Both the position numbers and the translations under genes were made by a program. Shown here one piece after another: positions 29,301 to 37,856 of a stretch of DNA of 64,000 bases; position 1 is the first letter of the stretch, and each line of letters opens with the position of its first letter. Source of the stretch: Bradyrhizobium sp. WD16. Its GTDB lineage: Bacteria; Pseudomonadota; Alphaproteobacteria; Rhizobiales; Xanthobacteraceae. The stretch covers positions 1,116,001 through 1,180,000 of the forward strand of contig NZ_CP028908.1 in the NCBI RefSeq assembly GCF_024181725.1, in the 5' to 3' direction. The notes under the pieces were generated by a model that saw nothing but the letters and a program-made list of their open reading frames with translations, searched no databases and was not told the DNA's origin.

Positions 29301-29990
29301 ATCGAGCTCCTCGGAAACCTGCGCCACGTACCGCCGCAGGATCGGCGACAGATAGGCGTCGACCACGGTGGTGTCGCCGCGCCCCACCAGCTTGATCAGC
29401 GGCGACACCTCGTGGCTCGCCGACACCTGCGTGAAGCCGATGCGCGTGGCCGCAACCGCGAGGGCGTGCTCATGGGCTGGATAGCGGTAACCATGGATCA
29501 AGGCGATGGCGACGGCGCGGATGCCGGTTTCATACGCCGCCTTCATCGCCTCGATGGCCGCCGGCAAGTCGATCGGCCGCTCGATGCGGCCGTCCGCCAG
29601 CACCCGCTCATCGACCTCGACGACGCGCTCATAGAGCTGATCCGGTTTGACGATCTGGCGCGCGAAGATGTTGCGGCGGTCCTGATAGCCGAGCTCGAGC
29701 ACGTCGCGGAAACCGCGGGTGGTGACGAACAGCGTACGGTCGCCCTTGCGCTCCAGCAGCGCGTTGGTGGCGACCGTGGTGCCCATCCGCACCTCATCGA
29801 TCACCCCGGCGGGAATCGGTGCGCCCGGCGTAAGCCCGAGCAGCGCGCGGATACCGGCGACGGCCGCATCGCGATAGGCGCCGGGGTTTTCCGACAGCAT
29901 CTTGCGGGCATGCAGCGCGCCGTTCGGGTCGCGTCCGATCACGTCGGTAAAGGTGCCGCCGCGGTCGATCCAGAAGTTCCAGCGTGACAT
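26355..29990 (-). CDS. Fused hydantoinase A/B, 5-oxoprolinase-like
   Basis: A 1211-residue protein joining a HyuA-like ATPase half and a HyuB-like half, as in eukaryotic-type 5-oxoprolinase (about 1280 residues). HyuA features: [18 protein letters not shown] at the N-terminus, [37 protein letters not shown], and [17 protein letters not shown]. HyuB begins near residue 690 with [44 protein letters not shown], followed by [15 protein letters not shown] and the C-terminal GGGYGPP. The expected reaction is ATP-dependent opening of a lactam such as 5-oxoproline, giving glutamate. The start at 29990 has GGAGA and the family N-terminus. Neighbours (transporter, DUF1445, glutamate dehydrogenase) support glutamate/5-oxoproline chemistry, but hydantoin or other lactams are possible. 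Confidence 0.85.
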   Translation of the reverse strand: MSRWNFWIDRGGTFTDVIGRDPNGALHARKMLSENPGAYRDAAVAGIRALLGLTPGAPIPAGVIDEVRMGTTVATNALLERKGDRTLFVTTRGFRDVLELGYQDRRNIFARQIVKPDQLYERVVEVDERVLADGRIERPIDLPAAIEAMKAAYETGIRAVAIALIHGYRYPAHEHALAVAATRIGFTQVSASHEVSPLIKLVGRGDTTVVDAYLSPILRRYVAQVSEELDVGRTGIRLMFMMSSGGLTAADLFQGRDAILSGPAGGVVGLARTGDAAGFDRVIGFDMGGTSTDVAHFDGEYERAFETEVAGVRLRAPMMLIHTVAAGGGSLLQFDGSRFRVGPRSAGANPGPACYRRGGPLAVTDANVMTGKLMPEFFPAIFGPGQDQPLDVAVVREKFTALAAEVGTGQSPEQVADGFIRIAVANMAEAIKKISVQRGYDVTGYALNCFGGAGGQHACLVADALGMTTVLIHPLSGLLSAYGMGLADVRATRVRALDVAQEAAAGPLGIEGRELGDVCIGELTGQGVARSDITVNVRAHIRYAGTDTALEIPAFSLKRGEIVEDRRAELRENFLRAHRSRFGFVDNEKPLVVEAVSVEAVGGAAPFREPELDATARGVPNAAARGRFFSGGTWHDAAIHRRDNLAPGHVVPGPAVIIEPNQTIVVEDGWEARLTRHDHLVLLRVKALAPRAAVGTKADPVMLEIFNNLFMSIAEQMGVTLQNTAYSVNIKERLDFSCAIFDATGALVANAPHMPVHLGSMDKSVESILTRNANIRPGDVYAINAPYSGGTHLPDITVCTPVFDDDGEAILFWIASRGHHADVGGVAPGSMSPLATTIEEEGVYIDNFKLVDRGAFREAELNALLTGGRFPVRNPVQNVNDLKAQIAANEKGAAELRKMIGHFGLGVVKAYMGHVQDNAEESVRRVLDRLADGSFTYEFDQGSKIVVRITVDKARREATVDFTGTSAQQPDNFNAPAPVTRAAVLYVFRVMVDDDIPMNAGCLRPIRLVVPDGSMLAPRYPAAVVAGNVEVSQAVTNCLFGALKALASAQGTMNNLTFGNDRYQYYETICSGAPAGPDFDGAPGVHTHMTNSRLTDPEILETRFPVVLEEFCIRRGTGGRGRHNAGDGTRRTIRFLERMECAILSGHRRVRPFGLDGGEPGEVGQNLVRRLNGEIERLPGCASTVLEAGEAVTIITPTGGGYGPPPQKTSD

Positions 29991-30103
29991 TTTCGGCTCT
30001 CCGTCAGAAAGGACAATAGCTGGCCACGGGCGTGCGGGGCAGCCGCACGCCATGCTGGCCGAACGCGAAAGTTTCGTGTGTTTCGTCGCGACGGTCCGCC
30101 CGG

Positions 30104-30811
30104 CTACATGCCGAGATAGATCCGCCTCACCTCCGGGTTGTCGCGAATCTCGGCCGCCTTGCCGCTCATGACGATGCTGCCGGTCTGCAGCACATAGGCA
30201 CGGTCGGAAATCTCCAGGCTCTCGGACAGGCGCTGCTCGACCAGCAGCACGGTGACGCCGGTATCGCGGATCTTCTGCACGGCAATGAAGATCTCGTCGA
30301 CCAGCTTGGGCATGATGCCCTGGGAGGGTTCGTCGAGCATCAACAGCCGCGGCCGGGTCATCAGCGCCCGCGCGATCGCCAGCATCTGCTGTTCGCCGCC
30401 CGACAGCGTGCCGGCGCGCTGGGCGAGGCGCTCCTTCAGCCGAGGGAACAGGTTGAAGACGAAGTCGAGCGGCGCGTCGCGGTCGCTCTGGCCGCGGAAC
30501 AGGTAGCTGCCGAGGCGCAGGTTGTCGGCGACCGAAAGGCGCGGAAACAGCCGCTTGTTCTCCGGCACGTAAGCGAGGCCGCGAGCCGTGATCTGATGGG
30601 CGGCAACCGCTTCGATACGCTGGCCGGAGAAGGTCACGGTGCCAGCGCGCGGCTTCTCCATCCCCGCGATGGATTTGAGCAGCGTCGATTTGCCGGCGCC
30701 GTTGGCGCCGGCGACGGTGACGATCTCGTTGGCGGCGACACCGAGCGAGACGTCGGAAATGGCGACCAGGCCGCGATAGGCAGTGGTGAGACCAAAAACC
30801 TCAAGCAGCAC
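30104..30811 (-). CDS. livF: Branched-chain-type ABC transporter ATPase LivF-like
   Basis: A 235-residue LivF-type ATPase: Walker [15 protein letters not shown], signature [16 protein letters not shown], Walker [12 protein letters not shown]. The C-terminal RRIYLGM is typical of LivF. It pairs with LivG to power the LivHM permease. Its start overlaps the livG stop by 11 nt. The 113-bp gap downstream precedes the 5-oxoprolinase-like gene on the same strand. Confidence 0.9.
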   Translation of the reverse strand: MLLEVFGLTTAYRGLVAISDVSLGVAANEIVTVAGANGAGKSTLLKSIAGMEKPRAGTVTFSGQRIEAVAAHQITARGLAYVPENKRLFPRLSVADNLRLGSYLFRGQSDRDAPLDFVFNLFPRLKERLAQRAGTLSGGEQQMLAIARALMTRPRLLMLDEPSQGIMPKLVDEIFIAVQKIRDTGVTVLLVEQRLSESLEISDRAYVLQTGSIVMSGKAAEIRDNPEVRRIYLGM

Positions 30812-31532
30812 GGTGGCGGTCTCCGAGATAGGCGGCGATGACGTCCTCGTTGCGCACCACCTCGCGCGGATGGCCTTCGGCCAGCACCTTGCCGAGATTG
30901 AGCACGACGGCGCGGTCGACCAGCGGCATCACCACCTCCATCACATGCTCGACCATCACCACCGTAATGCCGCTGTCGCGGATGCGGCGGACGAGCTCGG
31001 CGCCGGCGCGGGATTCGCTCGGCGTCAGGCCAGTGAGAACTTCGTCGAGGAGCAGAAGCTTCGGCCCGGTGGCGAGGGCTCGGGCAACCTCGAGCCGGCG
31101 CTTTTGCGGCGGCGTCAGGTCGCCGGCGGAAACATTGGCGACGTCGATCAGGCCGACGTAGTCGAGCACCTCGATGGCGCGGGCGCGGGCCTCGGCGGCG
31201 CGGGGGAAACGCACGAAGGCACCGACGATGACGTTCTCCACCACGCTCATGGAGTCGAAGGAGCGCGGCACCTGGTAGGTCCGCGCGATGCCGAGCTTGC
31301 AACGTTCGGCCGCCGGCAGCGCGGTGATGTCGCGGCCCTCGAAGCCGATGGTGCCAGCCGACGGCGGGAAGGCGCCGGCGATCAGGTTGAACAGCGTCGA
31401 CTTGCCGGCGCCGTTCGGCCCGATCAGGCCGAGAATCTCGCCGCGTCCGATGGTCATGTCGATGGCGTCGTTGGCGACGAGACCGCCGAAGTGGCGGGTG
31501 ACGCCGCGACAGGCGACCAGACTCTCGCTCAT
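30801..31532 (-). CDS. livG: Branched-chain-type ABC transporter ATPase LivG-like
   Basis: A 243-residue LivG-type ATPase: Walker [33 protein letters not shown] in place of the usual LSGGQ signature (common in LivG), Walker B LLLLDEVLTGLTPSE. The frame runs much further upstream through livM, but the ATG at 31532 overlaps the livM stop (TGATG) and begins the fold (MSESLVACRGVTRHFGGLVA). Confidence 0.9.
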   Translation of the reverse strand: MSESLVACRGVTRHFGGLVANDAIDMTIGRGEILGLIGPNGAGKSTLFNLIAGAFPPSAGTIGFEGRDITALPAAERCKLGIARTYQVPRSFDSMSVVENVIVGAFVRFPRAAEARARAIEVLDYVGLIDVANVSAGDLTPPQKRRLEVARALATGPKLLLLDEVLTGLTPSESRAGAELVRRIRDSGITVVMVEHVMEVVMPLVDRAVVLNLGKVLAEGHPREVVRNEDVIAAYLGDRHRAA

Positions 31533-32518
31533 CACGCCGCCCTCCGCTTGGCTTCGAACACGCTGAGGATGCCTTCGGGACGGGTCAGCGACACCACCAT
31601 GATGAGCAGGCCATAGACCGCGAGATCGAGGCCTGAGCCGGTGCCGCCCATATAGGAGCGCGTCAGCTCGGCCAGCGGGATCAGGATCAGCGCGCCGACC
31701 GCGGGGCCCCACAGCGAATTGATGCCGCCGAGCACGGCCGGAAGCGCCATCAGCAGGGAGAAGCGGAACTGCATCACGCTTTCCGGATCGATATAGGAGA
31801 CGAATGCCGCATAGAAGCCGCCACCGATGGCGGTGAAGAAGGCCGAAACGCCGGCCGCCGCCATCTTGGAATGGAAGACCGTGACACCGAGGCTCTCGGC
31901 GGCCTCGGGGTTGTCCTTGACCGCCCGCCACCAATAGCCCCAGCGCGATTCGACGATCAGGTAGGTGACGATCCAGACCACCGCGGCAAGGCCGAGCACG
32001 AAATAGAAGTACGGCGCCTTGTCGCGGGCGAATTGCAGCGTCCACCAGCTGTCGCGGCCGAATGGCCACTGGATGCCCAGCGCGGCGCCGGCATAATCCC
32101 AGTTGTGGACCAGCAACAGCCCGATTTCAGCGATGACGATGGTGGCGATGGAGAAGTAATGCCCCTTGAGGCGGAAACAGGGATAGCCGAGCGCCAGCGC
32201 GACGAGCGCCGCCAACAGGCCGCCGCCGGCGAGGCCGATCCAGGGCATGATACCGAATTTGACGAACAGGATGCTGGTGGCATAGGCGCCGATGCCGAAA
32301 TAGAGCGCGTGGCCGAGCGAGACCTGGCCGCAATAGCCCCCGAGAATATTCCAGCTCTGCGACAGCGCGGCAAACAGCACCGTCAGGATCAGGACGTTCA
32401 TCATATAGACGTCGGAAATCAGCTTCGGCAGCGCCGCCAGCACGACGAAAACCACGGCGGCGACGATGAGCTGGCGGCGACGGGCGGCGAGATGACCGGC
32501 GACGGGAGAGGATTTCAT
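31532..32518 (-). CDS. livM: Branched-chain-type ABC permease LivM-like
   Basis: A 328-residue inner-membrane permease with about eight to ten predicted helices and the LivM motif SWNILGGYCGQVSLGHALYFGIGAYATSILF. A second half motif is GINSLWGPAVGALILIPLAEL. The start at 32518 overlaps the livH stop (TGATG). Partner of LivH in a heterodimeric channel. Confidence 0.9.
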   Translation of the reverse strand: MKSSPVAGHLAARRRQLIVAAVVFVVLAALPKLISDVYMMNVLILTVLFAALSQSWNILGGYCGQVSLGHALYFGIGAYATSILFVKFGIMPWIGLAGGGLLAALVALALGYPCFRLKGHYFSIATIVIAEIGLLLVHNWDYAGAALGIQWPFGRDSWWTLQFARDKAPYFYFVLGLAAVVWIVTYLIVESRWGYWWRAVKDNPEAAESLGVTVFHSKMAAAGVSAFFTAIGGGFYAAFVSYIDPESVMQFRFSLLMALPAVLGGINSLWGPAVGALILIPLAELTRSYMGGTGSGLDLAVYGLLIMVVSLTRPEGILSVFEAKRRAA

Positions 32519-33408
32519 CACAGTCTCCCGAACAGGCCGCTCGGCCGGACGAACAGGACGCCGAGATAGAGCGCGTAGATGCCCACGGACTTGAGCGCCG
32601 GCGGCAGGATCAACGTGGTCAGCGCCTCGACCAGGCCGACGATGACGCCCGCGGCGAGCGCGCCGAAGATGCTGCCGAAGCCGCCGAGCGCCACGGTGAC
32701 ATAGGCGATCATCGCGAAGGGGCCGCCGACATTGGGATGGACATAATAGAAGATCGCGAGTACGGCGCCGGCGAGCCCGACCAGCGCCGCACCGAGACCC
32801 CAGCCGAGGGCGAAGACGCGATTGCGGTCGATACCGACGAGAGCGACCGCCCCCTGGTCCTCGCGCGTCGCCTCCAGCGCCTTGCCGAAATCGGTGCGGG
32901 TGATCAGGAGGAAGAGGCCGCCGAAGGTCAGCAGCGAGATGACGCCGCCGAAGATCTGCGGCCAGGGCAGGAAGACGCCGCCGAGGTCGAGCGTCCTGCC
33001 GCCGAGCCAGGAGTGCGAGATGCTGCGGAAATCCGGGGTGAAGATATATTGCGCCACGCCCTGGATCAGGATGGCGAGACCGAAGGTGGCGAAGATCTGC
33101 ACCATGCCCTGGTTGGTCCTGGCCCGCATGGCGTAGCGCACCACCCCGGCATAGGCGGACACCCCCACCGCGAACATGATGGCGACCACCAGCGGCGCCA
33201 TCAGGATCGGATCGAGCGTCGTCGCCGTCACGAGGCCGAAGGTGGCGTACATGGCGAGCATCAGGAATTCGCCATGAGCAAAATTGACGACGTCCATCAG
33301 TCCGAAGATCAGCGACAGGCCGACCGCGATCAGGGCGTAGAGCAGCCCCATCAACAGTCCGCTCGCCAGAACCTGCAGCAAGGCCTGCGTACTGGGCATA
33401 TGCAACAT
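32518..33408 (-). CDS. livH: Branched-chain-type ABC permease LivH-like
   Basis: A 296-residue permease with the LivH N-terminal motif GLLMGLLYALIAVGLSLIFGLMDVVNFAHGEFLMLAMY and the MIAYVTVALGGFGSIFGALAAGVIVG loop. About eight membrane helices. Either ATG at 33408 or the one at 33399 may be used. It is separated from the binding-protein gene by 155 bp that contain a large palindrome, which may reduce transcription of the distal genes. Confidence 0.9.
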   Translation of the reverse strand: MLHMPSTQALLQVLASGLLMGLLYALIAVGLSLIFGLMDVVNFAHGEFLMLAMYATFGLVTATTLDPILMAPLVVAIMFAVGVSAYAGVVRYAMRARTNQGMVQIFATFGLAILIQGVAQYIFTPDFRSISHSWLGGRTLDLGGVFLPWPQIFGGVISLLTFGGLFLLITRTDFGKALEATREDQGAVALVGIDRNRVFALGWGLGAALVGLAGAVLAIFYYVHPNVGGPFAMIAYVTVALGGFGSIFGALAAGVIVGLVEALTTLILPPALKSVGIYALYLGVLFVRPSGLFGRL

Positions 33409-33478
33409 CCATCGGGCCGGCGCCGCGCGCCGGCAATCGGAAACACAACAATGGTCCGGCGGGCGCCGGCGGTACCCG

Positions 33479-33553
33479 CTAGTGTGGCGTCTCGCAATTG
33501 CCTACGACAGACTGGCCGCAAAGGCGGTAGGCAATTGCGAGACGCCGCACTAG
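33479..33553. repeat. 75-nt near-perfect palindromic element
   Basis: Two 27-nt arms separated by a 21-nt spacer. The left arm (33479-33505) begins CTAGTGTGGCGTCTCGCA and the right arm (33527-33553) ends TGCGAGACGCCGCACTAG. They are complementary at 26 of 27 positions (one T/G position differs). The tips read CTAG. It lies between the binding-protein gene and livH. It could be a mobile palindrome (MITE/REP-like) or an intra-operon attenuator. No T-run follows it, so a simple intrinsic terminator is less likely. Confidence 0.85.
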
Positions 33554-33563
33554 ATTGCGGGGA

Positions 33564-34805
33564 TCAGGCGTTCATCGGCCAGAGCGGCTCGGACACCGCC
33601 ACCGCGGCGGGATAGACCGTGACGAACTTGCCGCCGATGTACTGGATCAGCACCGGATCGGCGTCGGCGTTCTGGCCATCGGGGCCGAACTTGACGCGCT
33701 TCCACGGCATGATGGTGCGCTCGCCGGGGATGTCGGTCTCGGCGAGGGCAGCACGGACCTTTTCGCCGTCGGTCGACTTGGCCCGGTCGATCGCGTCGGC
33801 CAGCACCAGGATCGACATCAGCTGGCGCGAGGTGTTGTCATTGAGATCGCGGCCGGCTCTCGCCTTGAACATCTCGTTGACCTTGAGGATCGAGGGCCGC
33901 TTCTGCGCCATGTCGAGGGAGAAGCTGGCGCGCGACAACAGCCCGATCGACTTGTCGCCGACCGCATCGAAATAGGCCTTGTCGGCGAAGCCGGCGGCCT
34001 GGGCCACGATATTCTTCGGCTTGTAGCCGAGTTCGTCCATGGTCTTGACGAGCAGGATCGCGTCGGTGGTGTAGCTCGACGGCAGCAGCACGTCGGGATT
34101 GGCGCTCTTGAGCTGCTGAACCTCGGCGGTCAGCGACGGCGAGTTCGACTTGTATTTGATGTCGGCGACCACCTTGTAGCCGCGCTCGCCGGCGAGCTTG
34201 CGCTGGATATTGGAGGAATCCGTGCCGAAGATGGTGTCCTCGAAGAACAGGCCGACGCTTTCGATCTTCTTGCCGGCCTTGCGCTGGGCGTCGAGGAAAT
34301 CGAACATCGCCACCGAGAACATCTCGTCGTGGGCCGCCGGGCGGAAGAAGAATTTCAGGCCGCGGGTATGCAGCGTCGGCGATGAGGAATCGGCGGCGAC
34401 ATAGGGAACACCATAGCGCTCACAGGCGACACTGGCAGTGCTCGACACCGAGGAATGGAAGGCGCCGGCGATCGCCACCACCTTGTCCTGGGTGATCAGT
34501 CGTTCGGCTTCGGCACGACCCTTCTGCGGATCGCCCTGGTGATCGGCAAAGATCAGCTTGATCCTGGCATTGCCGAGCCCGGCGATACCGGCGTTCTTCG
34601 CCGCGATCAGATCGAGGTCATGGGCGTTGTTGACGATGTCGACCGCGGTTTCCAGCGCATGCTTTGCATCGGCGCCGACCTGGGCGCTGGCGCCGGTGAA
34701 GGGCCACAATGCACCGATCGCAATCTCGCCGCCCGACTGGGCGAAGGCCCTGGTCCCGAGCAGGGACAAGGCGGCACCGGACAACAGCACTTCGCGACGG
34801 TTCAT
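33564..34805 (-). CDS. Liv-type periplasmic substrate-binding protein
   Basis: A 413-residue type I periplasmic binding protein (Peripla_BP_6). N-terminus MNRREVLLSGAALSLLGTRAFAQ is a signal peptide. The mature start IAIGALWPFTGASAQVGADAKHALETAVDIVNN is the family pattern, and VVAIAGAFHSSVSSTASVACERYGVPYVAADSSSPTL is the ligand-site strand. GGGAGC precedes the ATG. Such proteins bind amino acids, amides, aromatic acids and others. In this operon a glutamate or 5-oxoproline-like ligand would make sense but is only inferred. Confidence 0.9.
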   Translation of the reverse strand: MNRREVLLSGAALSLLGTRAFAQSGGEIAIGALWPFTGASAQVGADAKHALETAVDIVNNAHDLDLIAAKNAGIAGLGNARIKLIFADHQGDPQKGRAEAERLITQDKVVAIAGAFHSSVSSTASVACERYGVPYVAADSSSPTLHTRGLKFFFRPAAHDEMFSVAMFDFLDAQRKAGKKIESVGLFFEDTIFGTDSSNIQRKLAGERGYKVVADIKYKSNSPSLTAEVQQLKSANPDVLLPSSYTTDAILLVKTMDELGYKPKNIVAQAAGFADKAYFDAVGDKSIGLLSRASFSLDMAQKRPSILKVNEMFKARAGRDLNDNTSRQLMSILVLADAIDRAKSTDGEKVRAALAETDIPGERTIMPWKRVKFGPDGQNADADPVLIQYIGGKFVTVYPAAVAVSEPLWPMNA

Positions 34806-34858
34806 CGAGGTAGCTCCCAAGGTTTGACGGCGCCGCGGCGCGGCGGCCGTCGGCGGCT

Positions 34859-35665
34859 TCATTGAATGGCGAGTTCGCTGTTGCGCCGGTCGGTGACGAG
34901 CATCGCGCCCGGCGCGTGGGTGATGGCGAATTCGGGTTTCGATTCGAGAATGACCGACTGAGGGGTGACTCCGCACGCCCAAAATACCGGCACTTCGCCC
35001 GGCGCGATGCTCACCGCGTCGCCATAGTCGGGCCTGGCGATGTCGGCGATGCCGATCTGCGACGGATCGCCGAAATGCACCGGCGCGCCATGCACCGAAG
35101 GAAAACGCGTGGTGATCTGGATGGCGCGAATGGCGCCCGCCGGCGTGAAGGGACGCATCGATACCACCATCGGACCGGCGAAGGGGCCGGCCGGCACGCA
35201 GGCTCTGTTGGTGCGATACATCGGCACGTTGCGGCCCTCCTCGATGTGACGGATGCCGAGCCCGTCGGCCATCAGCGCCTCCTCGAAGGAGAAGGAGCAG
35301 CCGATCACGAAGGCGACGAGATCGTCGCGCCAGTGCGCCATGATGTCGGTCCGCTCCTCGACGAGTTCGCCGTGACGCCAGACCCGATAGCGCGGCAGAT
35401 CGGTGCGGATATCGAGGTCGAGACCGAGAGAGGCAATGCGCGGATCGCCGACCTCGGACATGCCGATGACCGGGCACGGCTTGGGATTGAGCTGGCAGAA
35501 GCGATGGAAGGCGGCGGCAAGCCGCTCAGGCAGGATGGCCAGATTCCCCTGGACATAGCCGTTGGCGATGTTGGCGGTGGGACCGGTGATCTGCCCGGCG
35601 CGGCAGGCGAGCCGGGCCTCCCGGCTCGGCAGCGGCTCGGATCGGGACGACGCGCTCGCGGTCAT
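34859..35665 (-). CDS. DUF1445 protein, D-glutamate cyclase/putative hydro-lyase family
   Basis: A 268-residue DUF1445 (YcsI) protein. Recognisable are [61 protein letters not shown], and the C-terminal [33 protein letters not shown]. The mammalian homologous domain (DGLUCY) forms 5-oxo-D-proline from D-glutamate; bacterial members are usually called putative hydro-lyases. The start at 35665 has AGGGG upstream; a GTG two codons earlier is possible. It is the first gene of the minus-strand operon, next to a divergent lysR. Confidence 0.85.
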   Translation of the reverse strand: MTASASSRSEPLPSREARLACRAGQITGPTANIANGYVQGNLAILPERLAAAFHRFCQLNPKPCPVIGMSEVGDPRIASLGLDLDIRTDLPRYRVWRHGELVEERTDIMAHWRDDLVAFVIGCSFSFEEALMADGLGIRHIEEGRNVPMYRTNRACVPAGPFAGPMVVSMRPFTPAGAIRAIQITTRFPSVHGAPVHFGDPSQIGIADIARPDYGDAVSIAPGEVPVFWACGVTPQSVILESKPEFAITHAPGAMLVTDRRNSELAIQ

Positions 35666-35768
35666 CGGCACCCCTGTTCTCTGAATGGCCGGCTTTGGAG
35701 CATTGATTTCTGTCGACAGTGCACCACCGCGGAATGATAATGTCTAATCGTCTTTTTGGATCAATCTT

Positions 35769-35785
35769 GATAACCCATACTTATC
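35769..35785 (+). promoter_or_regulatory. Candidate LysR-type regulator box (T-N11-A dyad)
   Basis: GATAA-N7-TTATC is a perfect 5-bp dyad that contains the T-N11-A pattern known for LysR-type regulators. It lies 16 nt before the lysR ATG in the 135-bp divergent gap to the DUF1445 gene, so it is suitably placed for autoregulation and control of the operon. Confidence 0.5.
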
Positions 35786-35800
35786 GCCACCCGGCCGGCC

Positions 35801-36700
35801 ATGATCGACTTCCGGAATATCGAGACCTTCGTCTGGGTGGTGACACTGGGCAGCTTCCGGGGCGCCGCACTGAAGCTGAACACCACCCAGCCGGCGATTT
35901 CCCAGCGCATTGCCCAGCTGGAAGTCGACATGGGGGTGAAGCTGCTGCAGCGGGACAGCCGCTCGGTGCTGCCGACCCCGGGCGGGCGGCAGATGTTGGC
36001 CTATGCGGAAAAGCTGCTCGGCCTGCGCGCCGAAATGCTGGCCGCCGTGCGCGATCGCTCGGCCATGCGCGGCGTGTTGCGGCTCGGCGTCGCGGAAACC
36101 ATCGTCCACACCTGGCTGTCTCGCCTCGTCAAGCAGGTGAACACCGCCTACCCCAATCTGTCGCTGGAAATCGAGGTCGACATCACGCCCAACCTGCGCT
36201 CGCGCCTGCTCGCCCACGAGATCGACCTCGCCCTCCTGCTCGGCCCGATCACCGCGCCTTCGGTGCGCAACCGCGTGCTGTGCGACTATCCCAATGCCTT
36301 TGTCGCCAGCCCTTCGCTGCAGCTCGGCGACCGCACGCTGACGGCCCAGGATCTCGCGCAGTTCGCAATCATCACCTTTCCGCGCAAGACCCAGCCTTAT
36401 GAGCTGATCCGTTCGCTGTTCAACCGCCCCGACCTGCCCTCGGTGCGGTTGCATGCCAGCGCGTCGCTGGCCACCGTCATCCACATGGCGATCGAGGGAC
36501 TCGGCATCGCCGTGATCCCGAGCGCGATTGTCGCAAACGAGATCGCCGACGGCCGGCTGCAACTGCTCGACACTGAACTCGCCATCCCGGCGCTGACCTT
36601 CGCGGCAAGCTGGCTCGCTTCACCGGACGCCCTCGCGGTCGAGCTCGTGGCGCAGATGGCGGTCGAGCTGGCGCAGCAGGAGACCCAGCCGGGCCGCTGA
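35801..36700 (+). CDS. LysR-family transcriptional regulator
   Basis: A 299-residue LysR regulator. The winged helix is in residues 1-65: IETFVWVVTLGSFRGAALKLNTTQPAISQRIAQLEVDMGVKLLQRDSRSVLPTPGGRQML. The effector domain follows (VLRLGVAETIVHTWLSRLVKQVN...). It is divergent from the DUF1445-ABC-oxoprolinase-GDH genes and is probably their activator. The inducer is unknown. Confidence 0.9.
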   Translation: MIDFRNIETFVWVVTLGSFRGAALKLNTTQPAISQRIAQLEVDMGVKLLQRDSRSVLPTPGGRQMLAYAEKLLGLRAEMLAAVRDRSAMRGVLRLGVAETIVHTWLSRLVKQVNTAYPNLSLEIEVDITPNLRSRLLAHEIDLALLLGPITAPSVRNRVLCDYPNAFVASPSLQLGDRTLTAQDLAQFAIITFPRKTQPYELIRSLFNRPDLPSVRLHASASLATVIHMAIEGLGIAVIPSAIVANEIADGRLQLLDTELAIPALTFAASWLASPDALAVELVAQMAVELAQQETQPGR

Positions 36701-36717
36701 GGGCTTTGGACGAGGCT

Positions 36718-37191
36718 TCAGGCCTCGCCAGCCTTGGCCGCCTCACGCAAATTCGCGGCGACGCGCTTGAGGCGGCCGCGCAGCGCGGCCACGGCGGCCA
36801 CATCGAGCCCGCCGGCGCACATCAGCGCCGCCGGGATCCGCCGCGCCTCCTTCTGAAAGGCCCGGCCCTTTTCGGTCAGCGTGACGCGGACCGCGCGCTC
36901 GTCCTGTACATCGCGCCGCCGGACGATCCAGCCCGCCGCCTCCATGCGCTTGAGCATCGGCGTCAAAGTGCCGCTGTCGAGAAACAGCGGCTCGCCGAGC
37001 TGCTTCACGGTGCGGCCATCCACCTCCCACAATTCCAGCAGGACGAGATATTGCGGGTAGGTCAGGCCGACGGGATCGAGAAACGGCTTGTAGGCCTGGG
37101 CGAAGCTGTGGGCAGCGGCATAGACCGCGAAGCAGAGCTGGTTGTCGAGACGCAACTGCGGCGGAGTCGGCGTGCTGGCTTTGCGGGTCAT
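36718..37191 (-). CDS. ohrR: Organic hydroperoxide-responsive repressor OhrR (MarR family)
   Basis: A 157-residue MarR-type regulator. The peroxide-sensing cysteine is Cys20 in RLDNQLCFAVYAAAHSF. The winged-helix region is LTYPQYLVLLELWEVDGRTVKQLGEPLFLDSGTLTPMLKRMEAAGWIVRRRD. On oxidation of the cysteine OhrR leaves DNA and ohr is expressed. Start options are ATG at 37191 or 37197; GAGGAAG spacing favours 37191. It is divergent from ohr, with a perfect palindromic operator between. Confidence 0.92.
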   Translation of the reverse strand: MTRKASTPTPPQLRLDNQLCFAVYAAAHSFAQAYKPFLDPVGLTYPQYLVLLELWEVDGRTVKQLGEPLFLDSGTLTPMLKRMEAAGWIVRRRDVQDERAVRVTLTEKGRAFQKEARRIPAALMCAGGLDVAAVAALRGRLKRVAANLREAAKAGEA

Positions 37192-37238
37192 GGGCATTCT
37201 TCCTCTCAACCGCGGCATCATCAGCCGGAACGGCTGGC

Positions 37239-37282
37239 TTGACAAGAAATAGACAGCAATTAGATTGCGCACAATCTAATTG
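37239..37282 (+). promoter_or_regulatory. ohr promoter with OhrR operator palindrome
   Basis: TTGACA (37239-37244) and TAGATT (37261-37266), 16 nt apart, form the promoter. The −10 is buried in a perfect 26-nt palindrome at 37257-37282: CAATTAGATTG, four spacer bases, CAATCTAATTG. This is how a repressor would block ohr. The gap between ohrR and ohr is 114 bp. Confidence 0.85.
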
Positions 37283-37305
37283 CCGCAAACCTGAAAGGAT
37301 CAGCC

Positions 37306-37731
37306 ATGTCGCTCCAGAAAGTCGTCTATCGGGCCCATGCCACCGTTACCGGCGGCCGCGACGGACGCGCCGTATCGTCCGACAACGTGCTGGATCTCAA
37401 GCTCACGACGCCGAAGGAAATGGGCGGCGCCGGCGGCGTCGGCACCAACCCGGAGCAGCTGTTCGCGGCCGGCTATTCGGCCTGTTTTCTCGGCGCGCTG
37501 AAGTTCGTCGCCGGCCGCGCCAAGGTGGCGATCCCCGATACCACCACGGTCGAGGGCACCGTCGGCTTCGGACCGACGACAAGCGGTTTCGGCATCGAAG
37601 CCGAGTTGAAAGTCACCATCCCCGGGCTACCGCGCGAGCAGGCCGAAGCCCTGGTGAGCAAGGCCCACGAAGTCTGCCCCTATTCCAACGCGACCCGCAA
37701 CAACATCGACGTCAGGCTTGTGATCGCCTGA
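37306..37731 (+). CDS. ohr: Organic hydroperoxide resistance protein Ohr
   Basis: A 141-residue Ohr/OsmC-family thiol peroxidase. The catalytic Cys60 is in [17 protein letters not shown] and resolving Cys124 in [21 protein letters not shown]. The loop [14 protein letters not shown] is the Ohr signature. It reduces organic hydroperoxides using lipoylated partners. AAAGGA precedes the ATG. Confidence 0.95.
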   Translation: MSLQKVVYRAHATVTGGRDGRAVSSDNVLDLKLTTPKEMGGAGGVGTNPEQLFAAGYSACFLGALKFVAGRAKVAIPDTTTVEGTVGFGPTTSGFGIEAELKVTIPGLPREQAEALVSKAHEVCPYSNATRNNIDVRLVIA

Positions 37732-37856
37732 GCGTCTCGGGTGGCGCCGGGCCTTGTGCAGGCCGGCGCCGCTCTGTAGTGGTCCGATGCTTGCGGCCCA
37801 AACTTTCCAACGACGCGACCGGCGATGGCTCGCGCGGATGTTCAGGAGGAACGCCC

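Noticed and set aside
26550-29987. Long plus-strand open frame (over 1100 codons) opposite the 5-oxoprolinase-like gene
   Set aside because: It mirrors the real gene base for base. Its residues are mostly R, H, D, G and A without any recognisable domain, as expected from the antisense of GC-rich codons.
33479-33553. Insertion sequence or transposase at the palindrome
   Set aside because: The gap is only 155 bp and holds no coding frame for a transposase. The element can only be a non-autonomous repeat or a hairpin.
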